The notes below the pieces were generated by a model. It was not told the DNA's origin. It saw nothing but the letters and a program-made list of their open reading frames with translations, and searched no databases. Made by a program: the position numbers and the translations under genes. A stretch of DNA of 64,000 nucleotides from Calamus simplicifolius (Eukaryota > Streptophyta > Magnoliopsida > Arecales > Arecaceae), in assembly GCA_900491605.1 (NCBI GenBank), contig UESW01001880.1, positions 35,315-99,314 of the forward strand, written 5' to 3'. Positions 1 through 10,024 of the stretch are shown piece after piece (the first letter of the stretch is position 1; the number at the start of each line of letters is the position of its first letter).

Positions 1-339
1 TGGGGCAATTATGTTTTAATAATTTCTCAACACAACCGTCCTCGACCTCCTGCACCGAGAGACGGGCCTTACACCCCACTACTTGCCCCAATATCCCAGA
101 TCCTGCTCGAGATCGAAGGGGAGCCCTATCTGCAACGCCCTCCTCCCATCAACCCGAAGATTCTCCGGAACAAAAATCTCTACTGCCGCTACCACCAGGA
201 CCATGGCCACAACACCGACGATTGCCGGCAGCTGAAGAAAGCCATTGAAGACCTCATCCAGCGAGGCCATCTGGGGAAGTTTGTCCAAAGGAACAACCCG
301 GGGCTCCTGGTCCATCAGCACCTGCGCCGCCGTGATTGA
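1..339 (+). pseudogene. gag C-terminus with zinc-knuckle-like motif
   Basis: Frame 1 is open from the window edge to a TGA at 337-339. It contains CRYHQDHGHNTDDC (about 214-255), a C-x2-H-x4-H-x4-C zinc-knuckle variant with His in place of the second Cys. The following helix (QLKKAIEDLIQRGHLGKFV) is standard at the end of Tat-type Gag proteins. Gag binds the element's RNA and builds the cytoplasmic particle. Only the C-terminal part is present, and the frame closes before the protease, so Gag and Pol are not fused in this copy. Confidence 0.75.
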
Positions 340-497
340 TAATGCCCCGACGGAGAAGACAGTGGCGATGATTTCCTGGGGGGCAGGAGGCCCATTGAAG
401 AGACCAAGGGGAGAGGGGGAGTGGAAACTGTAATTCCTTTTTTTGAAAAGGACCTGAGGGGGTTGTAAATAATGATAATGATAGCGTCGTCGTATCC

Positions 498-840
498 ATG
501 ACGATTGCTAAACACCCTGTAAAAAGAATCCTCGTCGACAGTGGAAGTTCCGTGGATGTTTTAAATTACGATGCCTTTGTTCGTATGAATCTGTCGCATG
601 ATCAACTTCAACCTGTCGCCACGCCTTTGATGGGATTCACAGGAGATTCAGTGAGGTCGAGGGGGAAGTTACTCTTCCCGTGACGGCTGGAACGGCTCCA
701 TGCCAAAGCACTGTCCTTATAAAATTTTTGGTGGTCCGTGTGCCCCTGGCGTACAACGCGATTCTCGGGAGGCCCGGACTCAACCTCTTGGATGCCGTCA
801 TATCTACCAAGCGGCTCCTTGTGAGGTTCCCAACTAGCGG
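498..840 (+). pseudogene. Retrotransposon aspartic protease
   Basis: The frame starting at 498 shows LVDSGSSVDVL, with the D-S-G active-site triad of the single-domain retroviral-type protease, followed by a hydrophobic flap region. The frame stops near 683. The next segment (NAILGRPGLNLLDAV, about 755-800) belongs to the same domain but is read from 680 in another frame, so a frameshift divides the domain. The protease would process Gag-Pol inside the particle. It lies between the gag remnant and the RT, as expected. Confidence 0.75.
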
Positions 841-852
841 AGGGTCGGCGAG

Positions 853-2330
853 ATGCGAGGAGAGCAGAGCCTACCGGCGCTTTGCTATCACTTGGCCCCT
901 AGTCCCCAGGAGGCAGCCCCTGCACCGCCATCTGCACCAACATCTGAGGCCCTTGACCCACGAGACCTGGAGAGGAGGGGGGAACCAGCCGAGCGGCTGC
1001 TCACTTTCCCCCTCGGGGAGGGTCCCATGCAGACAGTTCGCGTTGGAGCCTCACTTCCAGATGAGGCTCGTCACCGGCTCCTTACCTTCCTGCGGGCCAA
1101 CGCCGACGTCTTCGCATGGTCTGCGTCCGACATGCCCGAGATCCCGGAGGAGGTGATTACACATCAGCTCAATATTCAGCCGGAGTGCCAGCCCGTCAGA
1201 CAGAAGAAAAGGAGTTTCGCCCCAGAGTGGCAGAAGGCTGTTGACGAGGAGGTACGAAAGCTACTGGCGGCTGGCCACATCCGTGAGGTGCGCTACCCCG
1301 ACTATTGGCGAATGTCGTGATGGTGCGCAAGGCCAGTGGAAGCTGGAGAATGTGTGTGGATTTCACCGACCTCAATAAGGCGTGTCCCAAGGACAGCTTC
1401 CCGCTGCCCCGAATTGACCAGCTGGTAGACGCCACCTCCGGGCACGGAATGCTCAGTTTCATGGATGCGTTCTCGGGGTATAATCAAATCAAGATGAGCC
1501 CGGCGGACGAGGAAGCAACTTCCTTTGTCACGGAGAAGGGAATTTACTGTTACAGGGTGATGCCCTTTGGACTGAAAAACGTCGGGGCTACTTATCAAAG
1601 ATTAATGAACAAGGTTTTTGAGGATCAGCTGGGGCGCAACATGGAGGTATATGTGGATGATATGCTGACCAAGAGCACCAATGCAGAGGACCATGTAGCG
1701 GACCTCGAGGAGACTTTCAACAATCTGCGCCGGTACCGGATGAAGCTCAACCCCCATAAATGTGCTTTCGGAGTAGCAGCCGGCAAGTTCCTGGGTTTCA
1801 TGGTGATCCCAGCGCGGGATCGAAGCCAACCCCGACAAGATTAGAGCTATCTTGGAGATGCGGCCTCCGGCCAACAAGAAGGAGGTGCAGCGCCTGACGG
1901 GGAGAATGGCGGCCTTGAGTCGTTTCATGTCAAGGTCGGCGGAGAGGTGCCTACCTTTCTTCAAGGCGCTACACAGGATCAACGGCTTCGAGTGGACGAA
2001 AGAGTGTCAGGGCTCCTTTGAAGAATTAAAGCAGTTCCTCTCCACTCCCCCACTGCTGTCCAAGCCTGAAAATGGAGAAGAGCTCTTTTTGTATCTGGCT
2101 TCCCCCGAGGCGGTTAGCTTCGTGCTTGTGCGCGTGGATGCTGACGCAGCCCAGAAGCCAATCTATTATACCAGTAAAGTACTCCATGACGCTGAGACTA
2201 GGTATTCAAAAACTGAGAAGATTATCTTCGCCTTGGTGGTCTTTACTCAGTGCCTACGGCCTTACGAGCTATCTTGTCTCGCCCCGACACCTCCGGCCAG
2301 TTGGCTAAATGGGCCATCAAGTTAAGCAAG
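853..2330 (+). pseudogene. Reverse transcriptase and first RNase H
   Basis: A linker (853-1300) leads into the RT fingers (QKAVDEEVRKLLAAGHIREV). After a frame change near 1300, the palm follows: WRMCVDFTDLNKACPKD, LSFMDAFSGYNQI, MPFGLKNVGATYQ, and the catalytic YVDD at about 1651-1662. A further shift near 1840 moves the thumb and connection into the frame starting at 1852 (KKEVQRLTGRMAALSRF). A retroviral-type RNase H follows (LYLASPEAVSFVLVRVD, IYYTSKVLHDAETRY). It ends in a broken frame near 2325. It makes cDNA from the element RNA. All catalytic signature blocks are recognisable, but at least three frame breaks make it non-coding as it stands. Confidence 0.85.
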
Positions 2331-2394
2331 TTCGACCTGTCCATCCGGCCGAGGGCGGCCATGAGTCCCAGGTATTGGCGGACTTCCTAGTTGA

Positions 2395-2865
2395 GTGCTC
2401 CTGGATCGAGAAGGACGCGGAGGAGACGCGACCGGAGGAGCCTGTGGACCCTCCCTCATCTGGGAGGTGGAGGACTGGATCCTGCATGTAGATGGAGCGG
2501 CAAACTCTCAAGGGAGCGGAGTCGGACTCATTCTCGCGAGCCCGGAGGGAGACGTGGTGGAGTATGCTCTCAGATTTTAGTTCCGGCAACCAATAATCAG
2601 GTGGAGTACGAGGCCCTGCTGGCGGGGATGAGATTAGCTGAGGAGCTGGGCGCGGGGCGCTTGAGGGCCTTCACAGACTCTCAACTCATTTCTGGACAAA
2701 TCACCGGGGAGTACGAGGCTAGGGACCCAACCATGTCCTGCTACTTGAGCAAGGTGCGGTCCCAGGCGTCTCATTTTTCTTACTTCCGCGTCAGCTATAT
2801 CCCCAGAGCGGAGAATGCCAGGGCTGACGCGCTGTCCCGTTTGGCCACTTCGGTCGACGGGATGC
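2395..2865 (+). pseudogene. Second (archaeal-type) RNase H domain
   Basis: The motif WILHVDGAANSQGSGVGLIL, with its first catalytic Asp, is read in the 2395-2580 frame. After a stop at about 2578 the domain continues in the 2391 frame with TNNQVEYEALLAGM (catalytic Glu), LRAFTDSQLISGQ (catalytic Asp) and the C-terminal IPRAENARADALSRL. A second RNase H between the pol RNase H and the integrase is diagnostic of the Tat lineage. It is believed to have been acquired separately from the retroviral-type domain upstream. One frame break is visible inside it. Confidence 0.8.
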
Positions 2866-2929
2866 TAGGAAGGACATACGTGGAGCACCTACAAGTCCCA
2901 AGCATCGAGGTCGCGGATGAAGCGTTGCC

Positions 2930-4175
2930 AGTGGAGCAGGAGCCCTCCTGGATGGACGCCTACGTCCGGTACTTGATCGACGGCACTCTCCGAGAACCCG
3001 CTGAGGCCAAGCTGCTCAGGCGAAGGGCCCCGAGATTCTTGATGATGGACGGGAAGCTTTATCGGAGATCCTTTTCATACCCGGTCCTCAGGTGTGTGGC
3101 GCCAACCGAGTCAGATTATATCCTCAGGGAGATCCACGAAGGTGTATGCGGGAGTCATCTGGGGGGCAGAGCCCTAGCCTACAAGGCCCTGCGCCAAGGG
3201 TACTTTTGGTTGACGATGAAGGAGGACGCGGCCGAGCTTGTCAAGAAGTGTGATAGCTGCCAACGTCATGCCAATATCCAGCGGCAGCCGACATCTCACC
3301 TGACCCCCCTGGTGGCACCTTGGCCCTTTGCCCAGTGGGGCATGGATATCTTGGGTCCATTTCCTCCGGCCTCCGGGCAGCGGAGGTTCCTCTTGGTGGC
3401 GGTGGACCACTTCACCAAGTGGGTTGAAGCTGAGGCTCTGGCCAAGATTACCCAGAGCAAAGTGAGATCTTTCTTCTGGAAGTCAATCATATGTCGGTTC
3501 GGCTGCCGCGCACACTAGTCACTGATAATGGCCGGCAGTTTGACAATGCGCCTTTCGGGAGTTCTGCTCCGAGCTGGGTATCTGTCAGAGTTCACCTCCG
3601 TCGGGCATCCTCAAACCAACGGGGCAGCTGAAGTGACCAACCGAATCATCCTCCAGGGACTGAAGTCTCGGCTAGATGGCTGCAAGGGGCGATGGGTGGA
3701 AGAGCTCCCCAGCGTGCTGTGGGCTTATCATACAACGCCGCGAACCCCCACCGGCGAAACGCCATTCAGCTTAGTCTTTGGCTCTGAGGCTGTTATTCCA
3801 GTGGAGATCGGTGCACCCAGTCCCCGGGTAGAAGCCTATAGCAAGGAAGGTAACCCCGACCAACTGCGAGCCAACCTCGACCTGGTGGAGGAGGTGCGAG
3901 ACCGAGCACGGCTTCGAATGGCAGCCTACCGGCAACGGGCCGCGAAATACTACAACGCCCGCGTGCGCCCCCGGACTTTCCTGCCAGGAGATCTAGTCCT
4001 TAGACGGGCTGAGATCTCGAAGCCAACTGAGGGAGGCAAGCTAGCCCCTAACTGGGAGGGGCCTTACCGGATCACCGAGACGCTCCGCCACAGAGCTTAT
4101 AAAATTGAAGAACTTGATGGGACGCTACTCCTTAGGACGTGGAATGCGGATAACCTCCGTCGGTATTATCAGTAA
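2930..4175 (+). pseudogene. Integrase (HHCC zinc finger, DDE core, C-terminal domain)
   Basis: The N-terminal zinc finger is visible (EIHEGVCGSHLGGRALAYK ... CDSCQRH). The core starts at WGMDILGPFPPASGQ (first catalytic Asp) and runs past FTKWVEAEAL. A frameshift near 3515 separates it from TDNGRQFD (second Asp region) and from SVGHPQTNGAAEVTNR (Glu), read in the 3528 frame. The C-terminal part (LPGDLVLRRAE, NWEGPYRI, DGTLLLRTWNADNLRRYY) is complete up to the stop at 4173-4175. Integrase inserts the cDNA into the chromosome. Apart from the frameshift, the domain order is complete. Confidence 0.85.
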
Positions 4176-4259
4176 TGTATTTCTTCTTTCATGATTAAGC
4201 AACATCCCTGTGTTCGCTTGGGTTTTCGCCCTTTGTTCAATATTAACGAGAGTCAATTT

Positions 4260-5020
4260 TAGCTATCTAAATTTTCACAGAAAAGCCCGACGCCCCGTTG
4301 GCACTCGCAGAAAAGCCCGACGCCCCGTCGGCACTCCCACTGGCTCTCAACAACAAAAGCCCGGCGCCCCGCCGGCACTCAAAGCCCTGCACTAGCCAGG
4401 CACAAAGCCCAGTGTACCACTGACAGAGCAGTGTGCCACTGGCTCTCAACAACAAAAGCTCAGCACCCCGCCGGCACTCAAAGCCCTGCACTAGCCAGGC
4501 ACAAAGCCCAGTGTACCACTGGCAGAGCAGTGTGCCACTGGCTCTCAACAACAAAAGCCCGGCGCCCCGCTGCCACTCAAAGCCCTGCACTAGCCAGGCA
4601 CAAAGCCCAGTGTACCACTGGCAGAGCAGTGTGCCACTGGCTCTCAACAACAAAAGCCCGGCGCCCCACCGGCACTCAAAGCCCTGCACTAGCCAGGCAC
4701 AAAGCCCAGTGTACCACTGCAGAGCAGTGTGTACTGGCTCTCAACAACAAAAGCCCGGTGCCCCGTCGGCACTTAAAGCCCTGCACTAGCCAGGCACAAA
4801 GCCCAGTGTACCACTGGCAGAGCAGTGTGCCACTGGCTCTCAACAACAAAAGCCCGGTGCCCCGCCGGCACTCAAAGCCCTGCACTAGCCAGGCACAAAG
4901 CCCAGTGTACCACTGGCAGAGCAGTGTGCCACTGGCTCTCAACAACAAAAGCCCGGCGCCCCGCCGGCACTCAAAGCCCTGCACTAGCCAGGCACAAAGC
5001 CCAGCGAGCTGCTCGCGGAG
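4260..5020 (+). repeat. 99-bp tandem array, about seven copies
   Basis: The string TGGCTCTCAACAACAAAAGC recurs at 4341, 4440, 4539, 4638, 4735, 4834 and 4933, giving a period of 99 bp with one 97-bp unit. Each unit also carries CTAGCCAGGCACAAAGCCCA. A shorter degenerate repeat of the GCCCGACGCCCCG type precedes it (4282-4330). The array sits immediately 3' of pol, where Tat-lineage elements commonly carry tandem repeats. Because 99 is divisible by three, long repeat ORFs appear on both strands; I do not regard these as genes. Confidence 0.92.
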
Positions 5021-5448
5021 TGGTGCACCAACAGCTCTTCACAACCAGGCCCCGACACCCGGCGGTCCAAGGTCCTGCCGGTCGAATGAAAGCTAATTCC
5101 CGCAGGCATCAAGAGCTACGCACCAACCTAGTACAAGGTCCAGTGCTCGACAGGTGTTGCGCCGGTAAGCTCCGAGGGGCCTACCTGCCTAATCTTTGAC
5201 CGAGGGCGTTTCCACTCCTAGAATCCAACTGTACCTAGCCCTAACTTTCGGGTTCAAACGGTTGGGAGGTGTCCCCTGGAACTATCAGAACTAATGGAAT
5301 CATGAGGCTACTTATCAAATCAATGAAGTCAACGACAATTCAGAAATTATTTCGAAAAAGTATTCTCATTAACTGAAAAGAACTACAAAACGCCGACGTT
5401 GTCGGGTTTACAAAAAACAAGGGAAAAAGCAAAGTTACAAGCGCGAGC
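5021..5448. other. Spacer between tandem array and antisense gene
   Basis: This stretch holds a degenerate tail of the repeat (to about 5060) and then moderately AT-rich sequence. No coding frame, RNA gene or obvious signal was seen. It probably carries the 3' untranslated regions of both the sense element transcript and the antisense gene. Confidence 0.4.
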
Positions 5449-7493
5449 TCATGGCTCGGCCGGTGCGGGCTCGTCGTCAGAAGGGGCCGAGTCTGACAAC
5501 CGCTCTAGTTCGACCTCCAAGGCCCGGGGGAAGTTCAGATCTCTGGCTACCTTCTCCTTGCCGTACTGGAACCCGTCAAGGAATACGGAGGCCGAAGCTT
5601 CGGCCAGGTCATCTACAAAATGCCCAGATGCCTTGTATTCCTCTACGAGCCCAGTGGCTCGGGTCTTTTCTGCAGCAAGGGCCTCCACCGCAATCCTTTC
5701 AGCCTCCCTCGCCGCTCTTGCCTCCTCCCTCGCCGCTCTTGCCTCTTCCGCTGCCGCGCCCGCCCGGTCCTCGGCCTCCCAGAGAGCTGAGGTCAGCTCA
5801 GAGATATGCATATCTCTGGCCATGACCGCGCTCACAGCCTCATCATTTGAGAAAGCGCTGCGCGCGTACGGTCGGCCTCCATCTCCGCTCGGCTCATGGC
5901 GGCCCTCACCTCGCTCGCAGGTGTCCTTGACTGCCTCCAGCGCCTTCTCCGCCTCCGCACGGCGCTGGGCCTCCTCAATCTCCTTCTGCGTTTCCCGCAG
6001 AAGGTTCTTTCCCCCATGGATTACCTCCCTGGCAGCCTTCAGGGAGTGCGCAATCTGCACGCGTAAGCCCCAGGTCAGCAAAATAAAGTGTATATGTGTG
6101 TATAATGGAGGGTAAAAGCGAAAAGATTGCTTACCCTGACGACGGCGGCGTAGGAGTCCCGGAAGAACGCACCTGCCTTCTGCTGGCTGAGGCCCTCAAT
6201 GATCCTAGGGTCAAAAATTGGACCCAGGACCTGCTCGGCCCAACGACCGTCGCTCAGGGAGTCTTGGGGCAGCCTGGATGCGCCCTCGCCTCCCTTCGCC
6301 GTCTTGGATGTCCCCGGTTCTGTGCGTGGGCCGCTTCTAAGCGGCCCCTCGGGGAGTGGACTCGCGGGGCAGGATGGTCCCTCACCCCAGTCCCTGGCGG
6401 CGTCTGGTGGAGTCGATCTCCCGGGGGCCGGGAGCTCTTCAGTTGGCACGGACGCCTCCGCTGCTAGCTCTTCGGCGGTGGCTCCCACTGTGGCTCCCAC
6501 CTCCGGCGGAGTATCAGCTATGAGGTCGACCTCTGGGACGGCCGGGACGTGTTGCGGAGCCGGGGGTGGAGGAACTGGCACCGGAGGAGAGGCCCGGACT
6601 ACCGGGCGTTTTGGGGCCGGGGCCTGCTGCCCCCTGGATGGCCCTTCCCGGGCCCTTTTCTTGGAGGCGGCTTTCACCAACCTTGCGACCGGAATCTTCA
6701 TCGCTGCGTGGCACAAGTTGTACTTTTAGAACAGTTAAAAAAAAAAAAGAGAGAAGAAAAAGAGGAAGCAAAGGGGCAGAATTTTTGGCTAAGTATGGAG
6801 AAGGCTTACCCCGGTGAGAGATGAGGCCCGCCGACTCCAGATTATCCTCCGATAACAGCAAGGTGTATCGGGGAATTTCGCTGGCCAACAGCAGCCCCAG
6901 TGCCTCCCGGTCCCCAGGCTGAACAGCCACGGCGTTCCCTCGGAGGTCGGGGTCTCCCCATCGGGGCCGGACTTGGTCGACGTTGGCGAAGAAGAAGCGG
7001 GGTTTCCACCCCTTGATCGATAAAGGTAGAAGGAGCTTCAGAACCCTATTGGGTCGGGGCTGGAACAGCCACCACCCCTTTTGGGCTCAGAGAGAATAGA
7101 AGTTACAAAATAAGCTAATCCTAGGGGTGACATCTAGACGGTGACAGAGAATGATGAAAGCACTAATTACACGATAAGAATTTGGACTAGCTGGGAGGGG
7201 GTCGAGGAGTAAAAGTCGAGGAGGTTAACAAAAAAAGGGTGAAAAGGGGGACGAAGACCTGCCTGTAGGCAGATCTCGTAGAGAGCTACTCGACCGGGTC
7301 GGGAGGAGATGACCCGGTCGTCAGGGGTTGGCGGGAATAATTCGATCTCCTGGGGGATCCTATAGCGGGCCCGGATCCTTTCCAGGTCCGACTGCGTCAT
7401 TGAGGAGGTCGTCCCCTCTGGGGACTCCTCCGCCCTCGAGGAGGTCCCGGCCCCCAGCCGGCGCCCCTCGATGGGGCTCCACCGGTGACCCAT
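5449..7493 (-). pseudogene. Antisense additional gene of the Tat element (plant gypsy-type transposon protein with coiled coil)
   Basis: Four blocks read on the minus strand form one spliced gene. 7493-7170 has MTQSDLERIRARYRIPQ and LRPPFHPFFVNLLDFY, the pattern I know from the 'putative gypsy type transposon' family (Transposase_28). About 7080-6812 has KGWKPRFFFANVDQVRPRW and ends at a GTAAG donor. 6716-6135 is Pro/Ala/Glu-rich, with an apparent GTAAGC donor near 6130. 6081-5449 begins after a likely acceptor (TGCAG, about 6057) and is a long Ala/Glu/Arg coiled coil (EEARAAREEARAAREAER) ending in FLDGFQYGKEKVARDL and an acidic tail. The intron near 6720-6810 contains a poly-A/purine run. 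Such antisense genes are documented in Tat elements; their biochemical role is unknown. Exon 1 appears to run into a stop near 7168 with no clean donor chosen, so intactness is uncertain. Confidence 0.7.
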
Positions 7494-7563
7494 CGCCGGG
7501 CCAGAGGGACGCGGTCCTCTGAGTCAGAGGACCATTCAAATGGGGGAGAAGGAGTGGGAGAAA

Positions 7564-9540
7564 TGTGGCGCCTCGTAGAGGGAGGACGGTCCTCAGAACC
7601 GTCCTCCGAGGTCCAAGAGGGTGAACTCATGAGTGGAGAAGAAAGTCTAAGACGAGAAAAGCTAACCTGGGAGGGCAAAGAAAACCGGGCACGGGCTCGC
7701 GGACTGCGGGAGAAATTGGAAAGCAAGCAAGGAAGAAGACGACGGCAAAGGCGGTGTGGCGTCAGTTCACCCCCCCCTCACCTAGCTTTATTGGGTTTTC
7801 AAAACGTCCCGCCATGTCTCGTCGGCCACGCGGCTCTTTGCCATACGCCGGCTCGCCTCGAGGAATGCCCCAGCGCATTGTGCGGCACGCCCCCAGCCAG
7901 TGGTGGGACCGAGCTGACGTCGCCATAATGAGAGGAAATGATGATGCGCCTTTTGCGCAGACCCCGAAGAGCCAGTCCTCATTCTCGAAGGTGATCGTGG
8001 CTGGCACAGTGTACGGAGGGCCGCCTCCTTACGTTCCCCGTACCGTCCGCATAAAAGGCATGGCCGGGGATCAGCCACGTGGAGAACGCCCCTTGAGCCT
8101 CAGCGGTGGGACCCGCTTTGCCCCAGGGGCGAGGGGCATCTGATATGACTGATCCCAGTGTCGTCAGAAAAGGTAACGGCAGCCGCTATCATTTCCCCAC
8201 CCCCGGGACCCCCTTGGGGTCAGGGGGTGGGGTCATCATTTCTTAACCCCGAGGCCCCCACCGGCCTCGGGGTGCACTGTCATTTCCCCATCCCCGGGAC
8301 CCCCTCGGGGTCGGGGGGTGGGGTCATCATTTCTTAACACCGAGGCCCCCACGGCCTCGGGGTGCACTGTCATTTCCCCACCCCCGGGACCCCCTCGGGG
8401 TCGGGGGTGGGGTCATCATTTCTTAACCCCGAGGCCCCCACCGGCCTCGGGGTGCACTATCATTTCTCCACCCCCGGGACCCCCTCGGGGTCGGAGGGTG
8501 GGGTCATCATTTCTTAACCCCGAGGCCCCCACCGGTCTCGGGGTGCACTGTCACACCTCCACCCCCGGGACCCCCTCGAGGTCGGGGGTGGGGTCATCAT
8601 TTCTTAACCCCGAGGCCCCCACCGGTCTCGGGTGCACTGTCATCCTCCACCCCCGGGACCCCCTCGGGGTCGGGGGTGGGGTCATCATTTCTTAACCCCG
8701 AGGCCCCCACCGGTCTCGGGGTGCACTGTCACTTCCCTATCCCCGGGACCCCCTCGGGGTCGGGGGATGGAGTCATCATTTCTCGGGGTGCTCTAGCACT
8801 TGCACTCCCCTTGGACCCTCTCCGGTCTTGGTGGGAACGTCGTCAGCAATTAGCATGCAACTTAACCGCCAAGGAAAACGACAGTCCCAAGCCGTGTGGT
8901 ACTCACACGTGATTCTCAGTACATCCGTGATTGTCCCGCCCCGTTACGGAGGGCCATACATCATAACGGCGTATGGGGAATTGCATGTCCCTGTACACGG
9001 CCATGCCTTGCTACGGTGTACGGTAGGCTGCCACTCGCAACTGTGCTCGGTCTCGTCAGCCGGCGGCGCGCACTGCATGCCTTTGCGGCCGCTGGACACG
9101 TATGATGTCACGTCAACAAGCAGTACAGGAATGTCTCCGGCACGTGTAGCCATGGTACAAAGGCGATCTCCTCAGATTGTAAGAGAAGGTATTCGGACAA
9201 ATATAAGGATATGAGCTAGCGCTGTAAGTGGCATCTAAACTCTGGTTTTTCTGAGCTTTCTTCCTCCCAGCAAAAACCCTAACCGTCTCAGCTCCTCTTG
9301 GCTGGAGCGGTTCTTTGTCTGTGCCCAAGCAACTGACTTGATCGTCGAAGGATCCCCATCGATGCCATCGATTCCTGAAACTTTTCTTGCAGGACTTCAA
9401 AAAGAAGAACATCTATCTTTCTCGACGTTTAAGAATAATGGCTTGGCGTCATCAATCGGTACCATCAATTGGGTTCTACCACTTCTCCAATTGGAGCATA
9501 AAACCTTCAAGCGTGGACCACAGTTTCCGAAGCCATCACA
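7564..9540 (+). repeat. Probable 3' LTR of the Tat element
   Basis: A purine-rich run (7541-7563) compatible with a polypurine tract is followed by TGTGGCGCC. Near 9531-9540 the sequence ends ...CATCACA, so candidate ends are TGTG/CACA. Inside are a TATA-like ATATAAGG (about 9199) and a U5-like stretch (ACTTGATCGTCGAAGGATCC, about 9333-9352) of the kind common near Tat LTR ends. The 5' LTR is outside the window, so the boundaries cannot be proved by comparison. Confidence 0.4.
8185..8790 (+). repeat. 90-bp GC-rich tandem array, about seven copies, two hairpins per unit
   Basis: Unit starts lie near 8191, 8282, 8372, 8462, 8553, 8642 and 8731, a spacing of 89-91 bp. Each unit contains two inverted repeats: one of the type CCCCGGGACCCCCTCGGGG and one of the type CCCCGAGGCCCC...CCTCGGGG. 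They are joined by GTCATCATTTCTTAA. The array lies upstream of the TATA-like box in the presumed LTR, so it would be in U3 if the LTR limits are right. Confidence 0.9.
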
Positions 9541-9554
9541 AAAAAGAAAAAAAA

Positions 9555-9735
9555 AAAAAAAAAATTGGTGCAGTTTTGGGGGCCAAGAAGTCTAAAAAGA
9601 ATTCCATTCCTAAGACGTACCGAGGTACTTCACATGCGGAAAGATGACCGTCGGCTCACCAACTACGTTGTCAGCCGCGGAGAAGACCAGCCAGAGAGAA
9701 AAAAATCATTGAACCGAAGGCTCAGTAAGTAGGCC
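9555..9735 (+). other. PBS-like site and possible 5' leader fragment after the LTR
   Basis: A run of A's is followed by ATTGGTGCAGTTTTGGGGG (about 9563). This resembles the TGGCGCC...GTGGGAA primer-binding region that follows the 5' LTR in Tat elements. About 160 bp of basic-looking sequence follows before the AT-rich flank. It may be the remains of a second internal region after the LTR. The similarity is weak and the call is tentative. Confidence 0.25.
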
Positions 9736-9840
9736 AAATTATCAAATCTACCGTGCTTGACCACCAAGTCTTTCATTTCCAGTGATCTTCTAAATCCTTT
9801 TTTTTGAAAAAAAAAATATCACTTATTTTCGTTCTTAAAA

Positions 9841-9997
9841 ATAATATTTATTATAAATAAAAGAATTATATTCTCTAATAAAGAAACTGAAACGAGATGA
9901 AAGTCCCAACTTATTGAAAAAATAATATTTATTATAAATAAAAGAATTATATTCTCTAATAAGAAACTGAAACGAGATGAAAGTCCCAACTTATTGG
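9841..9997. repeat. 81-bp tandem duplication
   Basis: The AT-rich segment starting ATAATATTTATTATAAATAA at 9841 recurs at 9922. Both copies end in AAGTCCCAACTTATTG. They differ by one A in the run after CTCTAAT. This is a local duplication in non-coding DNA. Confidence 0.9.
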
Positions 9998-10024
9998 AAG
10001 TTAATGCTATGTTATGACGCATGA

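Larger units (their letters stand above)
1..9540 (+). mobile_element. Ty3/gypsy LTR retrotransposon, Tat lineage, 5' end off the window
   Basis: Order seen: gag C-terminus, aspartic protease, RT, RNase H, a second archaeal-type RNase H, integrase, 99-bp tandem array, a gene on the opposite strand, a 90-bp tandem array, then LTR-like sequence. A duplicated RNase H, a long 3' untranslated region with tandem repeats and an antisense gene are recognised hallmarks of the plant Tat lineage. Several frameshifts and stops break the pol reading frame (near 683, 1300, 1840, 2325, 2580 and 3520), so this copy cannot encode an intact polyprotein. The 5' LTR and most of gag lie before position 1. The right edge near 9540 is an estimate; the superfamily call is firm. 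Confidence 0.88.

Noticed and set aside
4267..5199. Long ORFs on both strands over the 99-bp array
   Set aside because: A stop-free 99-bp period gives open frames automatically; the encoded repeats resemble no protein family.
5399..6729. Plus-strand ORFs overlapping the antisense gene
   Set aside because: The minus strand shows coiled-coil and Transposase_28-like features plus splice sites; the plus ORFs are shadows of it.
8185..8790. CRISPR-like regular repeats
   Set aside because: The units are contiguous tandem copies without unique spacers, in a plant nuclear context.
8318..8912. Repetitive ORFs over the 90-bp array
   Set aside because: They read through the GC-rich tandem repeat and change with one-base indels in the units.
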